Shown here one piece after another: positions 51,532-63,890 of a stretch of 64,000 nt of DNA. The notes beneath the pieces are model-generated. The model did no database searches. It saw only the letters and a program-made list of their open reading frames with translations, and was not told where the DNA came from. Numbering within the stretch: the first letter of the stretch is position 1; every line of letters starts with the position of its first letter. Origin of the DNA: Streptomyces sp. NBC_00654 (GTDB taxonomy: Bacteria; Actinomycetota; Actinomycetes; Streptomycetales; Streptomycetaceae). The DNA lies in NCBI RefSeq assembly GCF_026341775.1, contig NZ_JAPEOB010000001.1:1860001-1924000 (forward strand), in the 5' to 3' direction. A program made the translations under genes and the position numbers.

Positions 51532-53103
51532 ATGGCGGAGCTCACGATCCGGCCGGAGGAGATCCGGGACGCGCTGGAGAACTTTGTCCAGTCGTACAAG
51601 CCGGACGCGGCCTCGCGCGAGGAGGTCGGTACGGTCAGCGTTGCCGGTGACGGCATCGCGAAGGTGGAGGGCCTGCCCTCCGCCATGGCGAACGAGCTGC
51701 TGAAGTTCGAGGACGGCACCCTCGGTCTCGCCCTCAACCTTGAGGAGCGCGAGATCGGTGCCATCGTCCTCGGCGAGTTCAGCGGTATCGAGGAGGGCCA
51801 GCCGGTGCAGCGCACCGGTGAGGTGCTCTCCGTCGGCGTCGGCGAGGGTTACCTCGGCCGCGTCGTCGACCCGCTCGGCAACCCGATCGACGGTCTCGGC
51901 GAGATCGCGACCGAAAGCCGCCGCGCCCTCGAGCTGCAGGCCCCTGGCGTCATGGTCCGTAAGTCGGTGCACGAGCCGATGCAGACCGGCTACAAGGCCG
52001 TCGACGCCATGGTGCCGATCGGCCGCGGCCAGCGTCAGCTGATCATTGGTGACCGTCAGACCGGCAAGACCGCTCTGGCCGTCGACACGATCATCAACCA
52101 GCGCGACAACTGGCGCTCGGGCGACGTGAACAAGCAGGTGCGCTGCATCTACGTCGCCATCGGTCAGAAGGGCTCCACCATCGCCTCCGTGCGCGGTGCC
52201 CTCGAAGAGGCCGGCGCGCTGGAGTACACGACCATCGTCGCCGCCCCGGCGTCCGACCCGGCCGGCTTCAAGTACCTGGCGCCGTACACCGGTTCGGCCA
52301 TCGGCCAGCACTGGATGTACCAGGGCAAGCACGTCCTGATCATCTTCGACGACCTTTCGAAGCAGGCCGACGCCTACCGCGCCGTGTCGCTTCTGCTGCG
52401 CCGTCCGCCGGGCCGTGAGGCCTACCCGGGCGACGTCTTCTACCTGCACTCGCGTCTGCTGGAGCGCTGCGCCAAGCTCTCCGACGACCTGGGCGCCGGT
52501 TCGATGACCGGTCTGCCGATCGTCGAGACCAAGGCGAACGACGTGTCGGCGTTCATTCCGACCAACGTCATCTCCATCACCGACGGCCAGTGCTTCCTGG
52601 AGTCCGACCTGTTCAACGCGGGTCAGCGTCCGGCGCTCAACGTCGGTATCTCGGTCTCCCGAGTCGGTGGCTCCGCCCAGCACAAGGCCATGAAGCAGGT
52701 CTCCGGCCGGCTTCGCGTGGACCTCGCCCAGTACCGCGAGCTGGAGGCGTTCGCCGCCTTCGGTTCCGACCTGGACGCGGCCTCGAAGGCTTCGCTGGAG
52801 CGCGGTAAGCGCATGGTCGAGCTGCTGAAGCAGCCGCAGTACGCCCCGTTCCCGATGGAGGAGCAGGTCGTCTCCGTCTGGGCCGGCACCACGGGCAAGA
52901 TGGACGACGTCCCGGTCGAGGACATCCGTCGCTTCGAGAGCGAGCTGCTGGAGTTCCTGCGCCGTGAGCGCAAGGACCTCCTGACCAGCATCGCCGAGGG
53001 CGGCAAGATGTCCGACGACACGCTGCAGTCGATCGCCGACGCGATCGCCGCCTTCAAGCAGCAGTTCGAGACCTCGGACGGCAAGCTTCTGGGCGAGGGC
53101 TGA
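51532..53103 (+). CDS. atpA: ATP synthase subunit alpha
   Basis: A 523-residue F1 subunit carrying the non-catalytic nucleotide site. The P-loop is [13 protein letters not shown] near residue 178. Further signatures are [15 protein letters not shown] and the Arg finger region [17 protein letters not shown]. The ATG at 51532 follows AGGAGAGCAGGG. It is three bases from atpG. Confidence 0.98.
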   Translation: MAELTIRPEEIRDALENFVQSYKPDAASREEVGTVSVAGDGIAKVEGLPSAMANELLKFEDGTLGLALNLEEREIGAIVLGEFSGIEEGQPVQRTGEVLSVGVGEGYLGRVVDPLGNPIDGLGEIATESRRALELQAPGVMVRKSVHEPMQTGYKAVDAMVPIGRGQRQLIIGDRQTGKTALAVDTIINQRDNWRSGDVNKQVRCIYVAIGQKGSTIASVRGALEEAGALEYTTIVAAPASDPAGFKYLAPYTGSAIGQHWMYQGKHVLIIFDDLSKQADAYRAVSLLLRRPPGREAYPGDVFYLHSRLLERCAKLSDDLGAGSMTGLPIVETKANDVSAFIPTNVISITDGQCFLESDLFNAGQRPALNVGISVSRVGGSAQHKAMKQVSGRLRVDLAQYRELEAFAAFGSDLDAASKASLERGKRMVELLKQPQYAPFPMEEQVVSVWAGTTGKMDDVPVEDIRRFESELLEFLRRERKDLLTSIAEGGKMSDDTLQSIADAIAAFKQQFETSDGKLLGEG

Positions 53104-53106
53104 TCG

Positions 53107-54024
53107 ATGGGCGCTCAGCTTCGCGTTTACAAGCGCCGCATCCAAGCCGTCACCGCGACCAAGAAGATCACCAAGGCGATGGAGATGATCGCCGCCTCGC
53201 GCATCGTCAAGGCGCAGCGCAAGGTGGCGGCGTCGATGCCGTACGCGACCGAGCTCACCCGTGCGGTGACCGCGGTCGCGACCGGCTCCACCACCAAGCA
53301 CCCGCTCACCACCGAGGCCGAGGCCCCGGCCCGGGCCGCGGTCCTGCTCGTCACGAGCGACCGCGGTCTGGCCGGCGGCTACTCCTCCAACGCCATCAAG
53401 GCGGCGGAGCGGCTGAGGGAGCGGCTCGCGGCCGAGGGCAAGGAGGTCGACACCTACATCGTCGGCCGCAAGGGCGTCGCCTACTACGGCTTCCGTGAGC
53501 GCAAGGTCGCGGAATCCTGGACCGGCTTCACGGACAGCCCGGCGTACTCGGATGCCAAGAGCGTCGCCGCGCCGCTGATCGAGGCCATCCAGAAGGACAC
53601 GGCCGAGGGTGGCGTCGACGAACTGCACATCGTCTTCACCGAGTTCGTCTCGATGATGACGCAGAACGCAGTCGACGACCGGATGCTGCCGCTTTCGCTC
53701 GACAAGGTTGCGGAAGAGAGCGGTACGAAGGGCGAGATCCTTCCGCTGTTCGACTTCGAGCCGTCGGCGGAGGACGTCCTCGACGCCCTCCTGCCGCGCT
53801 ACGTCGAGAGCCGTATCTACAACGCACTGCTGCAGGCCGCCGCTTCCGAGCACGCCGCCCGCCGTCGCGCGATGAAGTCGGCGACCGACAACGCCGGGGA
53901 TCTCATCAAGAGCCTCTCCCGGCTTGCCAACGCGGCCCGCCAGGCCGAAATCACCCAGGAAATCAGCGAGATCGTCGGCGGTGCCAGTGCTCTGGCCGAC
54001 GCGACCGCGGGGAGTGACAAGTAA
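53107..54024 (+). CDS. atpG: ATP synthase subunit gamma
   Basis: A 305-residue central rotor shaft. The N-terminal coiled-coil helix begins [20 protein letters not shown], and the C-terminal helix contains [19 protein letters not shown] with the family signature near [19 protein letters not shown]. The ATG lies four bases past the atpA stop. Confidence 0.97.
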   Translation: MGAQLRVYKRRIQAVTATKKITKAMEMIAASRIVKAQRKVAASMPYATELTRAVTAVATGSTTKHPLTTEAEAPARAAVLLVTSDRGLAGGYSSNAIKAAERLRERLAAEGKEVDTYIVGRKGVAYYGFRERKVAESWTGFTDSPAYSDAKSVAAPLIEAIQKDTAEGGVDELHIVFTEFVSMMTQNAVDDRMLPLSLDKVAEESGTKGEILPLFDFEPSAEDVLDALLPRYVESRIYNALLQAAASEHAARRRAMKSATDNAGDLIKSLSRLANAARQAEITQEISEIVGGASALADATAGSDK

Positions 54025-55476
<1,452 letters not shown>

Positions 55477-55490
55477 GCCTCCGGCTCACC

Positions 55491-55519
55491 GAGGGGGGTG
55501 GGTGTGTCCCGCCCCCCTC
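55491..55519 (+). other. Hairpin between atpD and atpC
   Basis: GAGGGGGG and CCCCCCTC form an 8-bp GC stem around 13 bases, 15 bases past the atpD stop. It has no T-run and atpC follows, so partial termination or mRNA processing is more likely than a full stop. Confidence 0.5.
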
Positions 55520-55585
55520 ACCACGCCCCGTAGAATTGACCCAACACCCGGCTCGACGGCCGGGTGGTGACCCGAGGAGCCACCC

Positions 55586-55960
55586 TTGGCTGCTGAGCTG
55601 CATGTCGAGCTGGTCGCCGCGGACCGCAGTGTCTGGTCCGGCGAGGCCACCCTGGTCGTCGCGCGTACCACGTCCGGCGACATCGGCGTCATGCCCGGTC
55701 ACCAGCCGCTTCTCGGTGTGCTGGAATCGGGCCCGGTGACGATCCGCACGAGCGCGGGCGAAACCGTCGTCGCCGCTGTCCACGGCGGTTTCATCTCGTT
55801 CGCGGACAACAAGCTGTCGCTGCTGGCGGAGATCGCCGAGCTGGCCGACGAGATCGATGTCCAGCGCGCCGAGCGTGCGCTGGAGCGCGCGAAGTCGGAC
55901 ACGGACGCCGCCGCCGAGCGGCGCGCCGATGTACGACTGCGTGCGGTGGCGGTGCACTAG
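55586..55960 (+). CDS. atpC: ATP synthase subunit epsilon
   Basis: A 124-residue subunit that contacts gamma and the c-ring. It starts with TTG at 55586 after CCGAGGAGCC. The beta-sandwich begins ELHVELVAADRSVWSGEA and includes GDIGVMPGHQPLL. The C-terminal helices (DVQRAERALERAKSD) regulate hydrolysis in the family. It is the last atp gene. Confidence 0.96.
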   Translation: MAAELHVELVAADRSVWSGEATLVVARTTSGDIGVMPGHQPLLGVLESGPVTIRTSAGETVVAAVHGGFISFADNKLSLLAEIAELADEIDVQRAERALERAKSDTDAAAERRADVRLRAVAVH

Positions 55961-56086
55961 CACCCCCACCAGTAGTTTTTTCCTCAGCCGCGGCCCGAGC
56001 TGGAATTATCCAGACCGTGTCGCGGCTGAGGCGATGCAGGTGCAGTTCGAATTCCGTTACTCGACGATGCGAGGAGGTCGGTGGAG

Positions 56087-56533
56087 ATGGTCCTCGCTTT
56101 GTGGGTGGGCGGTCTGGTCGTCGTGCTGGTCGTGGTGGGTCTGTTCGTCTTCGGCCTGCGCCGCCGGCTGATCCAGCGTTCCGGCGGAACCTTCGACTGC
56201 AGTCTGCGCTGGGACGTGTCCGAAGAACCTGATCCGTCCGGCAAGGGCTGGGTGTACGGCGTCGCCCGCTACAGCGGCGACCGGGTCGACTGGTTCCGGG
56301 TCTTCTCCTACGCTCCCCGCCCCCGTCGCGCCCTGGAGCGCTCGGCCATCGAGGTGATCTCCCGTCGGCTGCCCGACGGCGAGGAGGAGCTGGCGCTGCT
56401 GTCGGACTCCGTCGTGCTCGGCTGTCTCCACCGTGAGACGCGCCTGGAGCTTGCGATGAGCGAGGACGCCCTGACGGGTTTCCTCGCCTGGCTGGAGGCG
56501 GCACCGCCCGGCCAGCGGGTGAACGTGGCCTGA
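56087..56533 (+). CDS. DUF2550 single-pass membrane protein
   Basis: A 148-residue protein. The N-terminal membrane helix is ALWVGGLVVVLVVVGLFVFGL. The cytosolic part is a compact beta-rich domain (GGTFDCSLRWDV, GWVYGVARYSGDRVDWFRVFS). The ATG at 56087 is preferred over a GTG six bases upstream because GGAGG then has normal spacing. The same gene type follows atpC in M. tuberculosis. Its function is unknown. A strong terminator at 56726 closes the unit. Confidence 0.88.
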   Translation: MVLALWVGGLVVVLVVVGLFVFGLRRRLIQRSGGTFDCSLRWDVSEEPDPSGKGWVYGVARYSGDRVDWFRVFSYAPRPRRALERSAIEVISRRLPDGEEELALLSDSVVLGCLHRETRLELAMSEDALTGFLAWLEAAPPGQRVNVA

Positions 56534-56594
56534 GGGCCCGTACGCGGACGGTGCGAGGGCGGTCGCCCGCGGTGTCAGGGGGTTCCCCCCTTCT

Positions 56595-56673
56595 CCATAC
56601 CCGTACCCGTACGCGTGGTCGTACCCGTGGCGTGGTCGCGCCCGTACCCGCGCCCGTGGTCGTACCCGTACGG
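56595..56673. repeat. Imperfect GTACCC-rich repeat tract
   Basis: The stretch repeats CGTACCCGTAC and CGTGGTCGTACCC units several times, for example CCATACCCGTACCCGTACG. It resembles the 15-bp unit at 43663-43722 (both contain CATACCCGTAC). No frame through it has gene support. The rest of the gap from 56534 to 56822 holds only the terminator. Confidence 0.6.
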
Positions 56674-56725
56674 CATGAAGGCCACCGTGCTCATGGCCGT
56701 TCCGCGGGGACGTGGACAGCGAAAG

Positions 56726-56760
56726 ACCGGGGAGACAGGGGGCGGACCTGTCTCCCCGGT
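56726..56760 (+). terminator. Terminator at the end of the atp/DUF2550 unit
   Basis: A perfect 14-bp stem, ACCGGGGAGACAGG with CCTGTCTCCCCGGT and a 7-base loop, is followed by GCTTTT. It faces the chiC 3' end and may act on both strands. Confidence 0.85.
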
Positions 56761-56822
56761 GCTTTTCGGGGTGGCACCGGTGGTGCGAGTGGTGCCGGTG
56801 CGGTGCTGCTACGGCGTGGGGA

Positions 56823-58697
<1,875 letters not shown>

Positions 58698-58806
58698 CGG
58701 TGCTCCTCGGGTGAGGTCCGACAAACGGGGGTGATCCGTGGACTGCAAACCCTGCGCCGCCCTGAGCACGCTTTGTCATGACGCGCTCACCGCAGTGTGC
58801 TCGGTG

Positions 58807-58849
58807 AGATTAGGAAGGTCTGGACCAATCGTCAAGAGGTCTGGACCAA
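58807..58849 (-). promoter_or_regulatory. Chitinase promoter with paired direct repeats
   Basis: On the minus strand two identical 13-base repeats, TTGGTCCAGACCT (58837-58849 and 58816-58828), are 21 bases apart start to start. TTGACG (-35, 58830-58835) lies between them, and TAATCT (-10, 58807-58812) follows after 17 bases. The paired repeat overlapping the -35 box is the known control element of Streptomyces chitinase genes, used in chitin induction and glucose repression. Confidence 0.9.
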
Positions 58850-58865
58850 AGATCGTCGCTAAACC

Positions 58866-59507
58866 TCAGATGCCCAACTCCTGTGCGAGCACCGCCGCCT
58901 GGACCCGGCTGCGCAGCTCCAGCTTCCCCAGCAGCCTGCTGACGTGCGTCTTCACCGTCGCCTCGGCCATCGAGAGCCTTACCGCGATCTCCGCGTTCGA
59001 CATCCCCTGGCCCAGGCAGCCCAGCACCTCGCGCTCCCGCCTGGTCAGCGCGTCCAGCACCGCCGGATCGGCGGCGCGCACGGGGGCGGTCCCGGCGAAC
59101 TCCGCGATCAGCCGCCGGGTCACGGCCGGGGCGATCAGCCCCTCGCCGCGCGCCACCGTGCGTACGGCTTCGAGCAGATCGTGGGCGTCGGTGTTCTTCA
59201 GCAGAAAGCCCGAGGCGCCCGCGCGCAACGCCCCGAAGACGTACTCGTCGTGATCGAACGTCGTCAGCACGAGCACATCGGCGAGCCGTTCGGCCACCAC
59301 CTGTTTCGTCGCCGACACCCCGTCCAGCCGGGGCATCTGTACATCCATCAGGACCAGATCGGGCCGCAGTTCCCGGGCGAGCCGCACGGCCTCCTCCCCG
59401 TCCCGCGCCTCTCCCGCGACCTCGATGTCCGGCGCGCTGCCCAGGATCAGCACCAGCCCCGCGCGTACCGCGGACTGGTCCTCCGCGACCAGAACCCGGA
59501 TCTTCAT
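58866..59507 (-). CDS. chiR: NarL/LuxR-type response regulator ChiR
   Basis: A 213-residue regulator. The receiver has VLVAEDQSAVRAG, the phosphoacceptor in LVLMDVQMPRLDG and Lys in FLLKNT. The C-terminal LuxR helix-turn-helix reads LTRREREVLGCLGQGMSNAE and continues to TVKTHVSRLLGKL. The ATG overlaps the kinase stop (ATGA). It lies just upstream of the chiC promoter in the same direction, so it most likely controls chiC, as for the homologous system in S. coelicolor. Confidence 0.92.
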   Translation of the reverse strand: MKIRVLVAEDQSAVRAGLVLILGSAPDIEVAGEARDGEEAVRLARELRPDLVLMDVQMPRLDGVSATKQVVAERLADVLVLTTFDHDEYVFGALRAGASGFLLKNTDAHDLLEAVRTVARGEGLIAPAVTRRLIAEFAGTAPVRAADPAVLDALTRREREVLGCLGQGMSNAEIAVRLSMAEATVKTHVSRLLGKLELRSRVQAAVLAQELGI

Positions 59508-60715
59508 TCCTTCACCGCTCTTTCCTCGACGGGCAGTTCGGCCCGCACCCGCCAGATCTTCGTGCCGTCCGGGCCGGGCTCGGGCCCCGCCTCGATGTGC
59601 CCGTCCAGCAGCGCGACCCGCTCCCGCATCCCCACCAGCCCGGCCCCCGAACCCGGTGCGCGCGGCCCCGGCCGGTCCCCGAACACGCTGGTGACCTCCA
59701 CGCTCAGCACCTGCCCGGACGTCGCGAGCCGCACCGTGACCGGCCCCGGGGCGGCGTGCTTGAGCGCGTTGGTCAGGGACTCCTGCACGATGCGGTACGC
59801 GGCCAGTTCGACCGGCGCGGGCAGTGCTCCGGACTCCTCGCGGGTGTCGTGAAGGGTGCAGGTCAGCCCGCTGGACGCGGCGGTCGTACGGGCCTGCTCG
59901 ATGAGCGCGTCCAGCCCCTGGAGCGTCGGCGCCGCGCTCGGCTCCGCGTCCGCGCCGCCCCGGCGCAGCAGACCGATCAGCCGGCGCATCTCCGCGAGCC
60001 CGGCGACGCTGTTCTCCCGGATCACCCCGAGCGCGCCCCGCGAGGTCTCCGGATCGTCGATGGAGAGCGCCGCCGTGGAGTGGATGGCGATCGCGGACAG
60101 ATGGTTGGCGACCAGATCGTGCAGCTCCCGGGCCATCCGGGAGCGTTCCGCGACGACGGCCTGCGTACGGTCCATCTCGGCCAGCAGCGCCGTCTGGTCG
60201 GCCCGCAGCCGCGCGGTCTCGGCCGCGTCACGGTGGTTGCGCACGCAGACCCCGGTGATCGCGGGCCCGAACGAGACCAGGCCGGTGACGATGCCGATCA
60301 GCAGCACCTCGGCCGTCCGGAACCAGGCCAGGAACCCGATCGTGACGCCGACGGTGATCAGGAACGAGGTCACCGGGATACGGCGTGCCGCGGCCGGGGG
60401 CCCGTACAGCACGGCCGCGTAGACGAGGTCGGTGAACATCAGCACGGTCACCAGGTTCCCCCGGGTGAACTGGTCCGCGACCAGCGTGAGTGTGCCGATG
60501 ACCAGCGCGGTCTGCGGCGCGCTGCGCCGCATCAGCTCCAGGGACGCCATCACCATGAGCGGCAGCAGGCTGACCCAGGGGGCGTCGAAGGTGCGGCCGG
60601 CCTGCGTGTGCAGACCGAGCAGCCACAGGAACAGGCCGCCGAGCAGCCCGGAGGCCGCGATGACGGCATCGTCGCGGTGGGGGCGGGTGGGTGAGAACAC
60701 CCCTCCATCCAACAC
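59504..60715 (-). CDS. chiS: Sensor histidine kinase ChiS
   Basis: A kinase of about 403 residues of the HisKA_3 group. Several N-terminal membrane helices (for example AASGLLGGLFLWLLGL and VTSFLITVGVTIGFLAWF) lack a large outside domain, so it may sense within the membrane or with a partner. The H-box is RSRMARELHDLVANHLSAI. ATPase motifs are ESLTNALKHA and GAGLVGMRERV. The start is uncertain among GTGs at 60730, 60715 and 60700; 60715 has GGGGG at good spacing. It is coupled to chiR. Confidence 0.88.
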   Translation of the reverse strand: MLDGGVFSPTRPHRDDAVIAASGLLGGLFLWLLGLHTQAGRTFDAPWVSLLPLMVMASLELMRRSAPQTALVIGTLTLVADQFTRGNLVTVLMFTDLVYAAVLYGPPAAARRIPVTSFLITVGVTIGFLAWFRTAEVLLIGIVTGLVSFGPAITGVCVRNHRDAAETARLRADQTALLAEMDRTQAVVAERSRMARELHDLVANHLSAIAIHSTAALSIDDPETSRGALGVIRENSVAGLAEMRRLIGLLRRGGADAEPSAAPTLQGLDALIEQARTTAASSGLTCTLHDTREESGALPAPVELAAYRIVQESLTNALKHAAPGPVTVRLATSGQVLSVEVTSVFGDRPGPRAPGSGAGLVGMRERVALLDGHIEAGPEPGPDGTKIWRVRAELPVEERAVKE

Positions 60716-60851
60716 GCAGCACCCCCGCACGACGTCGCTACGGCGGGTGAGGCGCGGCTACATCGAAGGATGCAGTCACGATTCGTCACTGCCGACGACG
60801 AATCGGCGCCCCGGGGAGGGGAGTCTGGAGGTGACCGGAAGGAGAAGTGCC

Positions 60852-61418
60852 GTGATCGTCACTCTGATCGTAATCTGCGAGGTGGCCTTCTGGGTGCTGC
60901 TCGCCGCGGGACTCGCGCTGCGGTACCTGGCGAAGAAGCCCCGGCTGGGCGCGGCGGTCCTGCTGTGCGAGCCGCTGCTGGAGGTACTGCTGCTGGTGGT
61001 GACCGCGATCGACCTGAAGAACGGCGCCGCACCCGACTGGAAGCACGGCCTGGCCGCCGTCTACATCGGCTTCACGGTGGGCCTGGGCCACTCCACCATC
61101 AAGTGGGTCGACGCCCGTGTGGCCCACCGCTTCGCCGGCGGTCCGCCGCCCGTGCGGCCGCCGAAGTACGGCATGGCGCGCGCCGCCCACGAGTGGAGGT
61201 TGGCCGCCCGCTGGACGGCCGCCGCCGTGACGGCGCTGGCCCTGCTCCAGGCGGCGATCTGGTACGTCGGAGGCGACGGCGACACCAGCTCGCTGGAGGT
61301 CTGGCAGCAGAAGATGCTGCTGGTCATCGGGATCAACCTGCTCGTCGCCGGTGGATACACGGTGTTCCCGAAGCAGGCGCCGAAGGACGCGGGGGACCGG
61401 GAACGGGTCGACCACTAG
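60852..61418 (+). CDS. Small polytopic membrane protein of unknown function
   Basis: A 188-residue protein. The GTG at 60852 follows GGAGAAGTGCC. Four membrane helices are seen: IVTLIVICEVAFWVLLAAGL, AVLLCEPLLEVLLLVVTAI, an amphipathic loop with GLGHSTIKWVDARVAHRF, then AAAVTALALLQAAIWYV and MLLVIGINLLVAGGYTVF. I do not recognise the family. It is divergent from chiS and converges with the cobalamin adenosyltransferase gene. No operon partner is apparent. Confidence 0.78.
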   Translation: MIVTLIVICEVAFWVLLAAGLALRYLAKKPRLGAAVLLCEPLLEVLLLVVTAIDLKNGAAPDWKHGLAAVYIGFTVGLGHSTIKWVDARVAHRFAGGPPPVRPPKYGMARAAHEWRLAARWTAAAVTALALLQAAIWYVGGDGDTSSLEVWQQKMLLVIGINLLVAGGYTVFPKQAPKDAGDRERVDH

Positions 61419-61443
61419 GGCGCCCGGACCCGGACCGGGTGCC
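61419..61443. terminator. Terminator between convergent genes
   Basis: GGCGCCCGG and CCGGGTGCC form a 9-bp stem with one mismatch around ACCCGGA, immediately past the stop codon of the membrane-protein gene and before the converging adenosyltransferase gene. Confidence 0.65.
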
Positions 61444-61451
61444 GTGCGGGG

Positions 61452-62024
61452 TCAGCGTTCCCCGCCCGGCACCCACAGCACGTCCCCGACCTCCTTGTTC
61501 GCGGTCCTCGCGAGGATGAACAGGAGGTCGGACAGGCGGTTGAGGTAGGTCGCCGTCAGCGCGTTCATCACGTCTCCGTGCACCTCCAGCGCCGCCCAGG
61601 TGGACCGCTCGGCGCGCCGGACCACCGTGCAGGCCTGGTGCAGCAGCGCCGCCCCCGGCGTACCGCCGGGCAGGATGAAGCTGCGCAGCTTCTCCAACTC
61701 CTCCAGGAAGTTGTCGCAGTCCCCCTCCAGCTTGTCGATGTAGGACTGTTCGACGCGCAGCGGCGGGTACTTGGGCGCCTCGACCACGGGGGTCGAGAGG
61801 TCCGCGCCCACGTCGAAGAGGTCGTTCTGGACGCGTACGAGGACCTTCACGACATCCTCGGACAGCTGCCCGAGCGCGATGGCCGTGCCGATGACGGCGT
61901 TGGCCTCGTTGGCGTCGGCGTACGCCGAGATCCGCAGATCGGTCTTGGCGGTGCGGCTCATGTCGCCGAGGGCGGTGGTGCCCTGGTCGCCGGTACGGGT
62001 GTAGATACGCGTCAGATTGACCAT
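61452..62024 (-). CDS. Cob(I)alamin adenosyltransferase, PduO type
   Basis: A 190-residue ATP:corrinoid adenosyltransferase that makes adenosylcobalamin. The N-terminal ATP motif is RIYTRTGDQGTTALG. The helical-bundle signatures are SAYADANEANAVIG, LPGGTPGAALLHQACTVVRRAE-type (the conserved Arg/Glu helix) and NRLSDLLFILAR. On the minus strand TACGCT lies seven bases before the ATG, so the mRNA is probably leaderless. The same gene type lies just beyond the atp cluster in M. tuberculosis. Confidence 0.95.
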   Translation of the reverse strand: MVNLTRIYTRTGDQGTTALGDMSRTAKTDLRISAYADANEANAVIGTAIALGQLSEDVVKVLVRVQNDLFDVGADLSTPVVEAPKYPPLRVEQSYIDKLEGDCDNFLEELEKLRSFILPGGTPGAALLHQACTVVRRAERSTWAALEVHGDVMNALTATYLNRLSDLLFILARTANKEVGDVLWVPGGER

Positions 62025-62048
62025 GCGGGCCAGCGTAGTGCGCGGGAG

Positions 62049-62798
62049 TCAGGCACCGGCCCCGCGGAAGACGCGTGTGCCCACTGTCACGGCCAGGACG
62101 GCGAATCCGACGGAGACCAGGACCCCGTACAGCATGTGCGCCGTGGCGTACGAGCCCACGAAGGCGTCCCGGACCGCGTCCACCGGATAGCGGAACGGTG
62201 TGAAGTGCGAGAGCACGTCCAGCCAGGCCGGGCCGAGGGCGATCGGGAGCATCAGCCCGGAGAGCAGCATCGCCGGGAGGGTGAGCGCGTTGATCACGGG
62301 GCCGAACTCCTGCGGGGTACGGACCCTCATGGCCAGCGCGTACGACAGCGAGGCGAGCGCGACGGTCAGCAGGCCGACGAACGCGAAGCCGATCAGGACC
62401 CCCGCGAGCGGCGCCCGCAGCCCCATGAGCAGGGCGGCCAGCACCAGCAGGACGGCCTGGAACAGGAACAGCAGCGCGTCGCGCAGGACGCGCCCGAGCA
62501 GCAGGGCGAGCCGGCTCACCGGTGTCACCCGCATCCGGTCCACCACCCCGGTCGACTTCTCGATGATCACCGAGAACCCGGCGAACGAGGCGCCGAACAG
62601 CACGAGTTGGAGCAGCAGTCCCGGCACGAGGATCTGCCAGGAGTCCCCGGACGGGCCGAGCGGCAGGCCGCTGAGGAGGGGGCCGAAGAAGAGCAGGTAG
62701 AGCAGCGGCATCAGTACGCCGAACAGGATCTGGAACCGCGAGCGCAGGGTCTGGCGGGCGTATCGCCCGAAGATCAGCGCGATGTCGTGGAAGAGCAC
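62049..62798 (-). CDS. ABC-2 type exporter permease
   Basis: A DrrB-like permease of about 249 residues with six membrane segments. The ABC-2 signature region includes GFSVIIEKSTGVVDRMRVTPVSR and PAMLLSGLMLPIALGPAWLD. The GTG at 62798 is chosen because AGGA lies seven bases upstream; a TTG at 62828 has no ribosome site but would add ten residues. It follows the ATPase gene across an unusually long spacer. The likely role is export of a drug or lipid-like compound. Confidence 0.88.
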   Translation of the reverse strand: MLFHDIALIFGRYARQTLRSRFQILFGVLMPLLYLLFFGPLLSGLPLGPSGDSWQILVPGLLLQLVLFGASFAGFSVIIEKSTGVVDRMRVTPVSRLALLLGRVLRDALLFLFQAVLLVLAALLMGLRAPLAGVLIGFAFVGLLTVALASLSYALAMRVRTPQEFGPVINALTLPAMLLSGLMLPIALGPAWLDVLSHFTPFRYPVDAVRDAFVGSYATAHMLYGVLVSVGFAVLAVTVGTRVFRGAGA

Positions 62799-62996
62799 GG
62801 AGGAGTCCTGTGGGGGAGAGGTGCCCAACAGCGGGGCACGGGCGGTGGATCAATGGGCGAGTGGGTCACGGGCAGTGGGTCCGGGGCGCCCGGGGCTCGG
62901 CGGTGAGGGTCCGGTGGTGAGGGCTCGGCGGAGACGTCCCGGGCGGCGCGGTCGCGGCGGAGAGGTTCGGGCAGTGAGGTCTCGGGCGGTGCGGTC
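62799..62996 (-). other. Long repetitive spacer between ABC ATPase and permease genes
   Basis: Such gene pairs usually overlap or nearly touch, but here about 200 bases intervene. The spacer shows degenerate direct repeats around GGTGAGGG and GGCTCGGCGG (62890-62930) and GGGCAGTGAGG/GGGCGGTGCGG (62970-62996). No frame in it is a convincing gene. Confidence 0.4.
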
Positions 62997-63779
62997 TCAG
63001 ACGGAGAGGGGAGCGGCGTCGGCGGGTGCCGCGGCCCGCCCGGTGATCGCGAGGAACGCCTCCTGGAGCGAGGCGGTGGCGGAGCCCGCGTAGCCGGCCT
63101 TCAGAGCCCGGGGCGTGCCCTCGGCCACGACCGTTCCCCCGTCGATCACGACGAGCCGGTCCGCGAGGGTGTCCGCCTCGTCGAGGTAGTGGGTGGTCAG
63201 GACGACGGTGGTGCCGTGGTCGTCGCGCAGTTGCCGCACCAGGTCCCACAGGCCGGCGCGGCTGCCGGGGTCGAGGCCGGTGGTCGGTTCGTCGAGGAAG
63301 AGGACGGCGGGGCGGTGGGTGAGGCCCATCGCCAGGTCGAGCCGCCGTCGCTGACCGCCGGAGAGCGTGGCCGCCTTCCGGTCGAGCAGCGCGTCGAGGC
63401 CGAGTCCACCGGCCAGTTCGGCGGCGCGCGCCACCGCGTCCGCCCTGCTCAGCCGGTACAGCCGGCCCTGGGTGACGAGCTCCTCCCGCACGGTCAGCTG
63501 CGGGTCGACGCCGCCCGACTGGGCGACGTACCCGCACTTCTCGCGTACGCCCGCGGGGTCGTCGAGCAGGTCGTGCCCGGCGACGGTGGCGGCGCCGCCG
63601 GTGGGGGCGAGCAGGGTGGTGAGCATGCGCAGGGTGGTGGTCTTGCCCGCGCCGTTGGGTCCGAGGAGGCCGACGATCTCCCCCGGGCCGACGGTGAGAT
63701 CGATGGAGCGTACGGCCTCCACCGGGCCGCTCGGGGTCGCGAAGGTCCGGGCGAGTCCGGCCGTGCTGATGATGGGCAT
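62997..63779 (-). CDS. ABC transporter ATP-binding protein (drug-resistance type)
   Basis: A 260-residue DrrA-like ATPase. Walker A is GPNGAGKTTTLRML, the signature LSGGQRRRLDLAMGL, Walker B VLFLDEPTTGLDP and the switch His lies in LTTHYLDEAD. The ATG is at 63779. It powers the permease encoded downstream. It is divergent from a TetR-family gene, the usual layout for a ligand-induced exporter. Confidence 0.95.
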   Translation of the reverse strand: MPIISTAGLARTFATPSGPVEAVRSIDLTVGPGEIVGLLGPNGAGKTTTLRMLTTLLAPTGGAATVAGHDLLDDPAGVREKCGYVAQSGGVDPQLTVREELVTQGRLYRLSRADAVARAAELAGGLGLDALLDRKAATLSGGQRRRLDLAMGLTHRPAVLFLDEPTTGLDPGSRAGLWDLVRQLRDDHGTTVVLTTHYLDEADTLADRLVVIDGGTVVAEGTPRALKAGYAGSATASLQEAFLAITGRAAAPADAAPLSV

Positions 63780-63890
63780 GGCGACACAAAAACAGAGTCA
63801 CTGAAAAATTGCAACAACACCAAAATTTCTGCGACCCCATGAACTTTCCGGGATTCCGCGCCCCCGACACGTCCGCCCTACGATGAGCAC
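63780..63890. promoter_or_regulatory. Divergent promoter between ABC exporter and TetR genes
   Basis: The 111 bases are AT-rich near 63785-63830 (GAAAAATTGCAACAACACC, then AAAATTTCTG), where the exporter promoter and an operator are likely. TACGAT (63879-63884) lies six bases before the ATG at 63891, a leaderless start for the TetR gene. Confidence 0.55.
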
